A DNA stretch of 64,000 bases from Verrucomicrobiales bacterium. Lineage in GTDB: Bacteria > Verrucomicrobiota > Verrucomicrobiia > Limisphaerales > CAIMTB01. The translations under genes were made by a program, and so were the position numbers. The stretch covers positions 1 to 64,000 of the forward strand of contig JAEUHG010000048.1 in assembly GCA_016795425.1 (NCBI GenBank). The letters are read 5' to 3'. The notes beneath the pieces are model-generated. The model made no database searches, was not told where the DNA came from, and saw only the letters and a program-made list of their open reading frames with translations. Below are positions 53,194-62,342 of this stretch, piece by piece. Position 1 is the first letter of the stretch, and the number at the start of each line of letters is the position of its first letter.

Positions 53194-55970
53194 GCCAAGA
53201 ACCGACGCCTCTCAATGATTGCGGTTGCTGCGAAGGCCCTCGGCCGCTGACGCCGGCCTCTGTTGAGAACGCACCCGGATTGCCTGCCCTCCACTACCGT
53301 GTGGGCACGCACGGCAGCTTCAAGCAGACGATGCAGGTGGGATTGTCGACTCACCCGGTCCTGCGGGCCCTCACCACCCGGGCGGACGACGACTCGACCC
53401 TGGCACTCATCGATTCGTGCGCGGTGGTGCTCGACATCCTGACATTTTACCAGGAGCGCATCGCCAACGAGGGATTCGTGCGCACGGCCAGCGAGCGCCG
53501 TTCGCTGATGGAATTGGCTCGCTTCATTGGTTACGAACCGGCGCCCGGTTTGGCGGCGACGGTGGACCTTGCCTTCACGCTCGAAGAACCCCCGCCGACC
53601 ACTGCAGGGGCGGCGGCTGCGGCCATGATCCCAACCGCGATCCGAGTGCCGGTGGGAACCAAGGCCCAAAGCATTCCGGGGCCGGACGAGAAACCCCAGA
53701 TGTTCGAGACCATCGAGGAGATTCCCGCGCGCACCGCCTGGAACCGACTCCGGCTTCGCACCCAGGGCGAGCAGGGATTCGACATCAGCGGATCCTCGCT
53801 TCGATTCTCGGGCACGAGTGGTGAAGTCCATCGTTTCTATGTTCGCGGATCGGGATCCAATCTCAAACCCGGTGACCTTCTCCTTTTCGTGACCGGTGGC
53901 GGCACCCAGACGCTGACGCGTCGGGTGTCGCGCCTGAAATTCGAGGCCGACCTGGATCGGACGGTGGTGGAGTTGGATTCCAACAACGGCGAGACCCTGC
54001 CTCAAGTCGGTCCCCCGGCGGCGCCGGATCCGCTCCCGACGTTCAATCCTAGAGCCCCCAAAATCGCCTTCAACGAGGCGAATGCCGTCGCCTGGATTCT
54101 CAACCGATGCTGGCGGGAGTCGGACCTCCAGATCTTTCTCGAACGCAACGGCTGGAAGGAAACCGAACTGGCGGATTGGCTGAAGCGGCGGGCCACCGTG
54201 ACGGCGTCGACGCCGGGGTCGGCGGTGTTCGTGATGCGCGAGCGGGTGGGATTCTTTGGTCACAATGCCCCGACACGAGCGAGCCTGCGCATCAACGCGA
54301 CCACGTTCCTGTATGAAACGAATTGGGACGGCGGTTGGGAGATTTGGAGACGGTACCCTGAGAACACCTATTTCAACGCGAGTCCCTCGCTGGGCGTGGA
54401 TGTGTTTCTCGAGCGGGCGCTGCCCTCGCTCACGGCGGGGGGATGGGCGGTGTTCGAGCGGATCGGGAGTACCACGCCCTCCGCATTTCGAGTGACGGCG
54501 GTTCGTGAGAGTTCGCTGACGGCTTTTGGAATGAGCGGCAAGGCCTCCGGGCTGGCCTTGGCCCAGGCCAACGGCGCCGCCCTGTCTTCCAAGGACAGCG
54601 CCTTCACCGCGCGCGGTTCCACCGCGCACGTGCAAAGCGAACGTCTCGACCTGGCGCCCTTGCCCTTTGCCGAGAGTGTTTCGGCCCAATCCAGCTCGAT
54701 CACTTTGGAAGGCATGGTGCTGGGATTCCGGGTGGGACAGCGCCTGACCCTGTCCGGCGAAGTGTTGAATGCGCCGGGTGTGGTCCATACCGAAATCGTG
54801 GTGATCTCGGAGGTCCTGCATCACCAGGGATTCACGACGTTGATCCTGGCCACCGGCCTGACCCGCGCTTATCGACGAAGCACCCTGGTGTTGAATGGCA
54901 ACGTGGCGCGGGCGACCCATGGCGAAACGCGACATGAGATCCTGGGATCGGGGGATGGCACGGTGCGCTGGCTCAACTTCCTCCTGCGACAACCGCCTCT
55001 CACCTACGTCTCCGCGTCGGTGCCCGGAGGGCGATCCAGCACCCTCGAAGTTCGGGTGAACGATCTGCGCTGGAGGGAGTCCAGTTCCTTCTTCCGACAG
55101 TCCGCCGAGTCGCGAACCTATGTGACCCGGCAGACCGACGATCAGAAGACGGTGGTGCAGTTCGGGGACGGAATCACGGGGGCGCGGCCGCCCACCGGCC
55201 AGGAGAACATCAAGGCCGTCTACCGCACCGGCAGTGGTAGTCCGGGGCGAGTGCGGGCCGGGCAGATCAGTCTTCTGCTGTCGCGCCCGCTGGGACTCAA
55301 GGAAGTGATCAATCCGCTACCGGCGTCGGGCGGCGCCGACCCCGAGTCCCTGGAGTCGATGCGCGAGAATGCCCCCGTCACGGTGCGCGCGTTGGGTCGG
55401 GTGGTGTCGTTGGCGGATTTCGAGGATTTCTCCCGGGCCTTCGCCGGCATCGCCAAGGCGCTCGCGGTATGGCTGTGGGACGGGCAGTCCCGCATCGTGC
55501 ATGTCACCGTGGCGGGTGCTGACGGAGCATCGGTTGAGGCGGGTTCGGATCTCTACCGCCATCTCTTGGAGGCCATTCGATCGTCGCAGGCGCCGGGGAC
55601 CCGGGTGCGCCTGGGCACTTACGAGCCACGTTCCTTCAGTGTGGCTGCCAAGATTCTGGTCCAGGCGGATCAGGAAGCCGATCGGGTGCGGGGCAAGGTG
55701 ACGGTGGCCGTGCGTGAGGCCTTTTCGTTTGGACGCCGATCGTTCGCCCAGGCCGTGACGCGAAGCGAGGTGTTGGCAGTGATGCAGGGCGTCGAAGGTG
55801 TTCTGGCTGTCGATCTTGACCGCCTGCATTTCAGCGGGCAGGCGCCGGGTTTAGAGGACCGGTTACCGTCGCGCGGCCCCGATTGGAACGACGCTCACAA
55901 CGCCATTCGATCGGCGGAGCTGTTGTTGGTCGATCCGCGTGAAATCCGAATTTCGGAGATGAAGCCATGA
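53190..55970 (+). CDS. Baseplate J-like wedge protein 2
   Basis: The 926-residue protein begins LNDCGCCEG, a Cys motif seen at the start of the second J-like protein in eCIS operons, then LPALHYRVGTHGSFKQTMQV. SCAVVLDILTFYQERIANEG then FVRTASERRSLMELARFIGY is the conserved N-terminal wedge segment. The C-terminal gpJ domain includes VVQFGDGITGARPPTGQENI, NPLPASGGADPESLESMREN, APVTVRALGRVVSLADFEDF and AIAKALAVW-like strands. A large insertion at about 280-480 is predicted to be beta-rich. It overlaps both neighbours by 4 bp, so it is translationally coupled. Confidence 0.92.
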   Translation: MSQEPTPLNDCGCCEGPRPLTPASVENAPGLPALHYRVGTHGSFKQTMQVGLSTHPVLRALTTRADDDSTLALIDSCAVVLDILTFYQERIANEGFVRTASERRSLMELARFIGYEPAPGLAATVDLAFTLEEPPPTTAGAAAAAMIPTAIRVPVGTKAQSIPGPDEKPQMFETIEEIPARTAWNRLRLRTQGEQGFDISGSSLRFSGTSGEVHRFYVRGSGSNLKPGDLLLFVTGGGTQTLTRRVSRLKFEADLDRTVVELDSNNGETLPQVGPPAAPDPLPTFNPRAPKIAFNEANAVAWILNRCWRESDLQIFLERNGWKETELADWLKRRATVTASTPGSAVFVMRERVGFFGHNAPTRASLRINATTFLYETNWDGGWEIWRRYPENTYFNASPSLGVDVFLERALPSLTAGGWAVFERIGSTTPSAFRVTAVRESSLTAFGMSGKASGLALAQANGAALSSKDSAFTARGSTAHVQSERLDLAPLPFAESVSAQSSSITLEGMVLGFRVGQRLTLSGEVLNAPGVVHTEIVVISEVLHHQGFTTLILATGLTRAYRRSTLVLNGNVARATHGETRHEILGSGDGTVRWLNFLLRQPPLTYVSASVPGGRSSTLEVRVNDLRWRESSSFFRQSAESRTYVTRQTDDQKTVVQFGDGITGARPPTGQENIKAVYRTGSGSPGRVRAGQISLLLSRPLGLKEVINPLPASGGADPESLESMRENAPVTVRALGRVVSLADFEDFSRAFAGIAKALAVWLWDGQSRIVHVTVAGADGASVEAGSDLYRHLLEAIRSSQAPGTRVRLGTYEPRSFSVAAKILVQADQEADRVRGKVTVAVREAFSFGRRSFAQAVTRSEVLAVMQGVEGVLAVDLDRLHFSGQAPGLEDRLPSRGPDWNDAHNAIRSAELLLVDPREIRISEMKP

Positions 55971-58171
55971 TCACCCGACCCCCGATCTACGAGCTGCTGC
56001 CGGCGATTCACCGGATTCGCGACGACGCTGAGGGCCGGCCGCTGGCGGCGTTGGTGGAGCTTCTGGGGCGTGAACTGGAGGTTGTCGAGGCCGACATCGA
56101 TCGGCTGTACGCCAACCAATTCATCGAGACCTGCGACGAATGGGTGCTGCCCTATCTCGGCGATCTCTTGGGCGTGCGCAGCCTGCACGGGGTCAGCGCC
56201 GCCACCTTCAGCCAGCGCGCCTTGATCGCCAACACGCTGGCCTACCGGAGGCGCAAGGGCACTGCGACCATGCTCGAGCAACTCGCCCGCGACACCACGG
56301 GATGGGACGCGCGCGCGGTGGAGTTCTTCGAGCGCCTGGGTTGGACGCAGCACCTCAACCATTTGCGGCTCCAGTCGCTGCGCACGCCCGATCTGCGGCG
56401 CACCGCCGAACTCGATTGGTTGGATACCGCGTTCGATGCGGCGGCCCACGCCGTGGATGTCCGCCGCATCGCGTCACGCCGCGGACGCCACAATTTGCCT
56501 AGCGTCGGGCTGTTTCTGTGGCGCTTGCAGAGCTACCCGCTGCGGCGCGTGGCCGCGCGCGCGGCCGTTGGGTTGCCGGCCGGAAGGTTTCACTTTCATC
56601 CCGTGGGACTGGACGTGCCGTTGTTCAACGATCCCGTACCGGAAACTGAAATCACTCATCTCGCGGAGGAGATCAACGTACCGGGGCCGCTGCGGCGACG
56701 TCCCCTGTTCGATGAACTGGAAATGCGCCGCGCCGCGTTGGTCAACAATCGGCCTGTGCGCAGCCTTTACTTCACCGCTGCTGCGCCGGTGTTTCAGGTC
56801 TTTCTGAACGGCGCCGCCTCCCCGGTTCCACCGGAAGAGGTCTTGATCTGCGATTTGAGCGATTGGCATCTGCCGCCGGACCTCAAGACGTATCCGCAGA
56901 TCCAACCCGACGGCACCACGATCCCGATCAATCGACCGATCCAGGTGGCAGTCGACCCGCATCTGGGCCGCTTGACCGTGCCGGCCTCGGCGACCGTGGA
57001 TCGCGTCCTGGTCGACGCCTCGCAGGGATTCAGCGGAGACCTGGGTGGGGGACCGTATCCGCGATTGGATAGTGTGCTGGCCTCGTTGTCGACGGTGACG
57101 GGTCCGCGTCCGATCGACTGGCAGGCTGGCGTGAGTCGTCAGAATCCGGCGGTGGCGGAGGGCGTCTTCCCCACCTTCGCCGCGGCGATCGCCGCTTGGA
57201 ACACCCAGGCGGCCGGGACGGTGGGTTTGATCACCGTGATGGATAACGACACGTATGCGGAGGATCTGGTGGGGCCTGATCGGATCGAGGTGCCGGAAGG
57301 AAGTCTGCTGATGATGGTGGCAGCTGACTGGCCGAAGACCCCGGCGCCGTCCGGTCCGCCGACGCGACAGCCGGGACATTTCACCGCCGAAGGCCTGCGA
57401 CCCCATCTCCTGGGAAACCTCGAAGTGATCGGAACCGCGCCGGCCAACAGTGCGACGCCCGGGGAGTTGGTGATCAACGGCGTGCTGATCGAAGGCCAGG
57501 TGCGGGTTCTGGGTGGGAACCTCGGACGCCTGGGATTGGACCATTGCACGTTGGTGCCGGAAGACGGCGGACTGGACGTGGCATCGCCAAACCCCGAACT
57601 CAGGATTCGCATCCTGCGAACCATCAGCGGGTCGGTGCAGTTGGCGTCTGGCGTGCCGGATCTCGAGATCACCGAATCCATCATCGAAGGGCCCTCGGGC
57701 ATCGCGGTCGCGGCGCCGGAGAGTGCGGTGGAAATCCAGTCGACCACGCTGCTGGGGCGATTGGAGTGCCGACAGCTGGCCGCCAGTGATTCCTTGTTCG
57801 CCGGTCGAGTGACCGTGGAACGGCGTCAGGAGGGTTGTGTGCGGTTTTGCTACGTGCCGCCGCTCTCGACCACGCCGCGTCGATTCCGCTGCCAGCCGGA
57901 TTTGGCGCTCGTCGGAGTGACGGATCCCGCGGCCCAGGCCCGCATCCTCACTCGGCTCGTGCCGTCCTTTACCTCGAAGGATTTCGGCCAACCCGCGTAC
58001 GCCCAGTTGGGAGCGCGCGGGCCGGTGGAACTGGCGACGGGCGCCGAGGACGGCGCGGAGATGGGGGCGTGGCGATTTCTGCAGCAACCGCAACGCGAAG
58101 CCAATTTGCGGGGCAGTCTCGACGAATACCTCCGCTTCGGTTTGGAGGCGGGCTTGGTCTACGTGACTTGA
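55967..58171 (+). CDS. Tail protein I-like baseplate protein with C-terminal beta-helix-like extension
   Basis: The 734-residue protein has a gpI-like N-terminus: IYELLPAIHRIRDDAEGRPL, ELEVVEADIDRLYANQFIET, EWVLPYLGDLLGVRSLHGVS and FSQRALIANTLAYRRRKGTA. This part (1-190) links wedge to fibre in phage tails. The remaining 540 residues are unlike a standard gpI. They include PTFAAAIAAWNTQAAGTVGL and repeating strands such as LDHCTLVPEDGGLDVASP and LEITESIIEGPSGIAVAAPE, the pattern of a parallel beta-helix. The extension may be the fibre-attachment or surface part of the baseplate. Confidence 0.88.
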   Translation: MITRPPIYELLPAIHRIRDDAEGRPLAALVELLGRELEVVEADIDRLYANQFIETCDEWVLPYLGDLLGVRSLHGVSAATFSQRALIANTLAYRRRKGTATMLEQLARDTTGWDARAVEFFERLGWTQHLNHLRLQSLRTPDLRRTAELDWLDTAFDAAAHAVDVRRIASRRGRHNLPSVGLFLWRLQSYPLRRVAARAAVGLPAGRFHFHPVGLDVPLFNDPVPETEITHLAEEINVPGPLRRRPLFDELEMRRAALVNNRPVRSLYFTAAAPVFQVFLNGAASPVPPEEVLICDLSDWHLPPDLKTYPQIQPDGTTIPINRPIQVAVDPHLGRLTVPASATVDRVLVDASQGFSGDLGGGPYPRLDSVLASLSTVTGPRPIDWQAGVSRQNPAVAEGVFPTFAAAIAAWNTQAAGTVGLITVMDNDTYAEDLVGPDRIEVPEGSLLMMVAADWPKTPAPSGPPTRQPGHFTAEGLRPHLLGNLEVIGTAPANSATPGELVINGVLIEGQVRVLGGNLGRLGLDHCTLVPEDGGLDVASPNPELRIRILRTISGSVQLASGVPDLEITESIIEGPSGIAVAAPESAVEIQSTTLLGRLECRQLAASDSLFAGRVTVERRQEGCVRFCYVPPLSTTPRRFRCQPDLALVGVTDPAAQARILTRLVPSFTSKDFGQPAYAQLGARGPVELATGAEDGAEMGAWRFLQQPQREANLRGSLDEYLRFGLEAGLVYVT

Positions 58172-58184
58172 ATGTGAGCTATCT

Positions 58185-61100
58185 ATGAAAGGCGATTTCA
58201 CTCGTTTCACTTTTGATCGCACCCGCCATTTCACCGGCGTGCGCCTGCAACAGGGACGTGTCCAGATCGACGCCGACTGGAACGAGCAGGTGGACCTCAC
58301 CCAATACCGCACGGTGACCGAGGCGCGCGACGTCATCGGTCCCTGCGGGGCTCCCAAGCATCACGCGGGTTTCGCCATCGCGCCCCTGGCGGGCGGTGAT
58401 TTCACCATTGGCGCCGGGCGCTACTATGCCGGTGGTTGGTTGTGCGAGAACGACGACCCCGTCGCGTTCACCGCGCAACCCGATTTGCCGGGGACCGCGC
58501 CGATCGCCACTCCCGGGCGGTACGTCGTCTATCTCGATGTCTGGACGCGGCATCTCACCGCCTTGGAGGTGCCTGGCATTCGTGAGACGGCGTTGGGCGG
58601 TCCTGACACTGCAACGCGCACCCGCACGGTTTGGCAGGTGAAATTGCTGCCCGTCGGCGCGCTGGGAACCGCGGTGACTTGCGCGTCCGAGCCGTCGGCG
58701 TGGACGGACTTGGTTTCGCCGCCCACGGGACGTCTGCGGGCGCGCTCGATGCCGGGCGATCCCGATGACAAGCCGTGCATCGTTCCGCCGGGCGCGGGGT
58801 ATCGCCGATTGGAGAACCAGCTTTACCGAGTGGAGATCCATCGCGGCGGCAACACCGTTGCCGCCAATCCCAACGATCGCCCCACCTTCAAGTGGTCGAG
58901 GGACAACGGCTCGATCGCCGCCAAAGTCGAGACCATCAACGCGATCTCCGTGGATCTCGCGGGGGCGCCGCGCGATCCGACGACCGGGTTCGCGCCGGGT
59001 CAGTGGATCGAACTCACCGATGACCTGCACGAGCTGCTTGGCTTGCCGGGCACGCTGGTGGAGATCACCGCGATGGAAGATCTACGATTGACGGTGGATG
59101 TGCCCAACGCCATCGGCACCTGGAGCGCCGGAGCGTTCTCCTTGAATCCGCGCATTCGCAGGTGGGATTCCGTAAGGGCTTTGGATGTGACCACACCGCC
59201 GGTCAATGATGGCTACCTGGCGTTGGAGGATGGCGTCGAGGTGCGCTTCGAGGCGGGCACCTATCGCACGGGGGATTACTGGACCGTGCCGGCCCGCACC
59301 CACACGGCGGATGTGGAGTGGCCGCTCGACACCAGCGTTTCGCCGGCGGTGCCGCGGGCCTTGTTCCGCGAGGGCATTCGGCATGAGTTCTGTCGGCTGG
59401 CGGTCATCGAGTTCGACGGCACCACCGTCTCGGTCATCGAGGATTGTCGGCCGCTCTTTCCTCCGCTGACCGAACTGGAGGACCACTGCAACTGCTGCAC
59501 CGTGACCGTCAGTCCCGGCGGTGGCGCGGACTTCAATTCCATCCAGGCCGCGGTCAACGCCTTGCCGTCCACCGGAGGCCGGGTCTGTGTCCTGGCTGGC
59601 GACTATTCGGAGAACGTTCAGATCTTCGGTCGACGCCACATCACCATCGCCGGATGTGGCTTGCGCAGTCGCCTCACCGCGGCGGCCGAGGCTCCGGTGT
59701 TCCATATCGCCAACTCGGAATCGATCCATATCGAGTCCCTGGCTATCGCCGCCCACGAAACCGCGCCCGGGATTCTGGCGGAACGCGCCGGTGGGCTGGC
59801 CGTGGACGTGGCGGCAGCGGCGGCGCTCCGGTTGCGGGACCTCGCATTTCAGGACCTCGCCATTCTCGCCCATCGACGGAGTGCCATCGAGGTTCACGAC
59901 GCCGAAGGCCTGGTGATCCGCGAATGCCGGCTCGTGCTCGAGGATTTGGCGAGTCCGTGGCCGGGGATTTTCCTGGTGGCTGAAGACGCGGTTGTAGAGC
60001 GAAATGAGCTGCGCGGGCGTTTGTTTTCGAGGGGCAACGATCAGCGGATACCGGGAAGCAGCCGTTCGGGGGGCATTCAGATCGGCGGCCTGTCCGAGCG
60101 CGTTCGGGTGATCAACAACCTCATCGTGGGCGGCAGCGGACAAGGAATCACCTTGGGCAGCCTGCGCGTGGTCACCCAGGACGGCGGCGACGGTGGGTTT
60201 CCTACCGATCCGCATCCGGAACCGGAGGACCCGTGCGATCCGTGCCGGCCCGGGGATCCGATCGTGGTCACCCGGTTTCCGGGCGGTGACGGCGTGGAGT
60301 TCCGGGTGGTCTCGGCGGGCACGCTTTCCGAGATCCGAATCGAACGAAATCGCATTCAGAGCATGGGCCTCGACGGCATTGGGGTGGCGGGATTCTTCGA
60401 TCTGCGCGCGGCCGACGAGTTCATCAGCGTGGACGGCTTGGAGATCCTGGGGAATGACATCCGCGAGTGCCTCTGGCGCCGGTTGGCGACGCTCTCATCG
60501 GCACTGGCCGACCTAGCCGGATATGGCGGCATCGCGTTGGCCGACGTGGAGAATCTCGTGATTCGCGACAACACCATCGCTGACAACGGCACGGGACAGG
60601 CGGAACCGGTCTGCGGCGTCTTTGTCCTGCACGTGGTGGGCGTGGAACTGGATCGCAACCGCATCGTCAATAACGGCAACCGGGTCACGCCACTTGATCG
60701 CGAAGTGGAACGCGGAAGACGCGGGGGGATCCATATCGTCTACGCCCTCGCACCGGTCCTGGCCTCCGTTCCGAGCAACACCTCGGTGATCAACGTCCGG
60801 GTGGTGGTTCCCGAGCCCACCGGAATCCCGGCGGCGCGCATTCACGACAACGTGGTCAGCGCCCCATTGGGACGCGCCTTGACCCTCGGCGCCTTGGGGC
60901 CGGTGTCGGTGATCGGCAATCAATTCACCAGCAGTGGGGTGCCGGCGACCGTGCGCGCGAACCTCTTGGAACCCGCCACGGTGATGATTCTGAACCTGGG
61001 ACTGTCCAACGAACTGTTCCTCCAGGCGCTGGCCTTTGTCCTGGTGCAGTCCGGTGGGCTGAAGCCACGGCCGGGTCTGGACGACTTCGCTCCCGGACGC

Positions 61101-61547
61101 GTGCTGGCCAACGGCAACGTGCTATTTGCGAACAACCAATGTTCGCTCGACCTGCTCGAGCCGGGAACGCGCGGCACGTTTGCATCCATCGCGATTCTCA
61201 CCTTGGATGACCTCGGGTTTCTGGACAATCAGTGCGACTGCAATCTGGGACTGGGCGAGGACTTTCTGCTCACCCAGGCCTTGTTGTTCGGCCTTTCTCT
61301 GCGCGCTACCAACAATCGCTTCAAGGAGGGCCTGCTGAATGCGCCGTTCTCGGGGATCACCTGGGGTTGGATGAATACCACCGCGCACAACCAGGCGACC
61401 CACTGCCTCCTGATCCAGGGCGATCCGAGCCTGACCACCGACTCACCCAACACCATTCTCATCACCCGTTTCCGGGAAGGTTTCTGCGGTGAGAACCTTC
61501 AGGCCACCATTGCTAATTTTGTGCGGTTACTTGCGAGCTTCCGATGA
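58185..61547 (+). CDS. DUF6519 protein with right-handed beta-helix, candidate receptor-binding/fibre protein
   Basis: The 1120-residue protein starts MKGDFTRFTFDRTRHFTGVR, LQQGRVQIDADWNEQVDLTQ, the DUF6519 signature. VYLDVWTRHLTALEVPGIRE and NQLYRVEIHRGGNTVAANPN with TFKWSRDNGSIAAKVE follow. After residue 430 comes a pectin-lyase-like beta-helix with PGGGADFNSIQAAVNALPST then GGRVCVLAGDYSENVQIFGR, and many N-x-I turns (RVINNLIVGGSGQGITLGS, NLVIRDNTIADNGTG, VELDRNRIVNNGN). Such proteins sit at the end of eCIS operons lacking classical Afp13 fibres. Target recognition is inferred. It begins 13 bp after the previous stop. Confidence 0.85.
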   Translation: MKGDFTRFTFDRTRHFTGVRLQQGRVQIDADWNEQVDLTQYRTVTEARDVIGPCGAPKHHAGFAIAPLAGGDFTIGAGRYYAGGWLCENDDPVAFTAQPDLPGTAPIATPGRYVVYLDVWTRHLTALEVPGIRETALGGPDTATRTRTVWQVKLLPVGALGTAVTCASEPSAWTDLVSPPTGRLRARSMPGDPDDKPCIVPPGAGYRRLENQLYRVEIHRGGNTVAANPNDRPTFKWSRDNGSIAAKVETINAISVDLAGAPRDPTTGFAPGQWIELTDDLHELLGLPGTLVEITAMEDLRLTVDVPNAIGTWSAGAFSLNPRIRRWDSVRALDVTTPPVNDGYLALEDGVEVRFEAGTYRTGDYWTVPARTHTADVEWPLDTSVSPAVPRALFREGIRHEFCRLAVIEFDGTTVSVIEDCRPLFPPLTELEDHCNCCTVTVSPGGGADFNSIQAAVNALPSTGGRVCVLAGDYSENVQIFGRRHITIAGCGLRSRLTAAAEAPVFHIANSESIHIESLAIAAHETAPGILAERAGGLAVDVAAAAALRLRDLAFQDLAILAHRRSAIEVHDAEGLVIRECRLVLEDLASPWPGIFLVAEDAVVERNELRGRLFSRGNDQRIPGSSRSGGIQIGGLSERVRVINNLIVGGSGQGITLGSLRVVTQDGGDGGFPTDPHPEPEDPCDPCRPGDPIVVTRFPGGDGVEFRVVSAGTLSEIRIERNRIQSMGLDGIGVAGFFDLRAADEFISVDGLEILGNDIRECLWRRLATLSSALADLAGYGGIALADVENLVIRDNTIADNGTGQAEPVCGVFVLHVVGVELDRNRIVNNGNRVTPLDREVERGRRGGIHIVYALAPVLASVPSNTSVINVRVVVPEPTGIPAARIHDNVVSAPLGRALTLGALGPVSVIGNQFTSSGVPATVRANLLEPATVMILNLGLSNELFLQALAFVLVQSGGLKPRPGLDDFAPGRVLANGNVLFANNQCSLDLLEPGTRGTFASIAILTLDDLGFLDNQCDCNLGLGEDFLLTQALLFGLSLRATNNRFKEGLLNAPFSGITWGWMNTTAHNQATHCLLIQGDPSLTTDSPNTILITRFREGFCGENLQATIANFVRLLASFR

Positions 61548-62317
61548 ATACCAACTCGACCTCTTCCACGCCACCGCCCGCCGATTTGGCGCGTGCGTTC
61601 GAACGCGAACTTGGGTCCGCCGACGGCGCCCGCGCCGCGGCGCTCGACGGATTGGCCCGGCTTCGCGCCGCCAAGGGCACCTCGCTTCAACGCGAGCACG
61701 CCCGATTGCTCGCCCGCTATGGCAAGGAGGATCCGCGCGTCCTTCGCCTCGAACAGAAGCAAAGCGCCAACCAACGCTTCGTCGGCGTGATCGGTGTGCT
61801 CGCCAGTCAGGCGCGCGTGGCGGATTTGGACGCCAAACCCGGAACGTTTGTCGTCCACGGATTCGTTAGGGACCAGGCGTTGAAAGCACTCAAGGGATTG
61901 ACGGTGCAGTTGGTGGATGGGCGCGGTCACTGGATCGAGGCTTTCGGCAGAGTTTGCACCGACGCGGACGGCTACTTCCGCCTGGAGAATCGCGAGGTCG
62001 GAGATCGCCTCGAGGTATCCGCAGACACCGTCGCCTCCAAGGCGTCGGTGCGAATCCAAGTGCTGGATGCCAAGGAAAAGGTGCTGCACACGGGCAAAGA
62101 TCCCGTGACGGTGGCGAGCGGTCAGGTGGAGTTCCGCGAGATTGTCCTGGGTGACGACGCTTGCGGTTGCGGGCCGGACGATTCTGCCCAACCGACAGGC
62201 GCGAGCGGCCATCCGGCTGCGGCAACGGGGGGAGTGATGAGTACGTCCGATGTTCGGCCGCCCACCGCTCAACCCGCCAAATCCACGCCCCACAAGCGCC
62301 GAAAACCGTCGTCCTGA
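61544..62317 (+). CDS. Small eCIS-operon protein with carboxypeptidase-regulatory-like (Ig-fold) domain
   Basis: The 257-residue protein overlaps the DUF6519 gene by 4 bp and is the last gene of the operon. Residues 1-90 are helical and charged (ARAFERELGSADGARAAALD, LARYGKEDPRVLRLEQKQSA). Residues 100-195 form a beta-sandwich: FVVHGFVRDQALKALKGLTV, DADGYFRLENREVGDRLEVS, and VASGQVEFREIVLGDD, similar to carboxypeptidase regulatory domains. The tail is disordered (Pro/Thr/Lys). A domain of the same kind lies near the N-terminus of the TcA-like protein. Function is unknown; a surface or adaptor role is possible. Confidence 0.8.
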   Translation: MNTNSTSSTPPPADLARAFERELGSADGARAAALDGLARLRAAKGTSLQREHARLLARYGKEDPRVLRLEQKQSANQRFVGVIGVLASQARVADLDAKPGTFVVHGFVRDQALKALKGLTVQLVDGRGHWIEAFGRVCTDADGYFRLENREVGDRLEVSADTVASKASVRIQVLDAKEKVLHTGKDPVTVASGQVEFREIVLGDDACGCGPDDSAQPTGASGHPAAATGGVMSTSDVRPPTAQPAKSTPHKRRKPSS

Positions 62318-62320
62318 GTC

Positions 62321-62336
62321 GCCCGGACTCGGGCGG
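62321..62336. terminator. GC-rich hairpin between convergent eCIS operon and xylanase gene
   Basis: CGCCCG (62321-62326) pairs with CGGGCG (62331-62336) across a 4-nt loop, 4 bp after the stop of the last eCIS gene and 6 bp before the end of the xylanase gene. It could act on both strands, but no T-run follows it. Confidence 0.35.
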
Positions 62337-62342
62337 GATTCG

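Noticed and set aside
31964..62317. Prophage
   Set aside because: No capsid, portal, terminase, integrase, holin or endolysin. AAA+ ATPase, DUF4255 and DUF4157 genes define an eCIS instead.
31964..62317. Type VI secretion system
   Set aside because: No TssJ, TssL, TssM membrane complex, no separate TssB/TssC and no ClpV. The sheath is a single phage-type protein.
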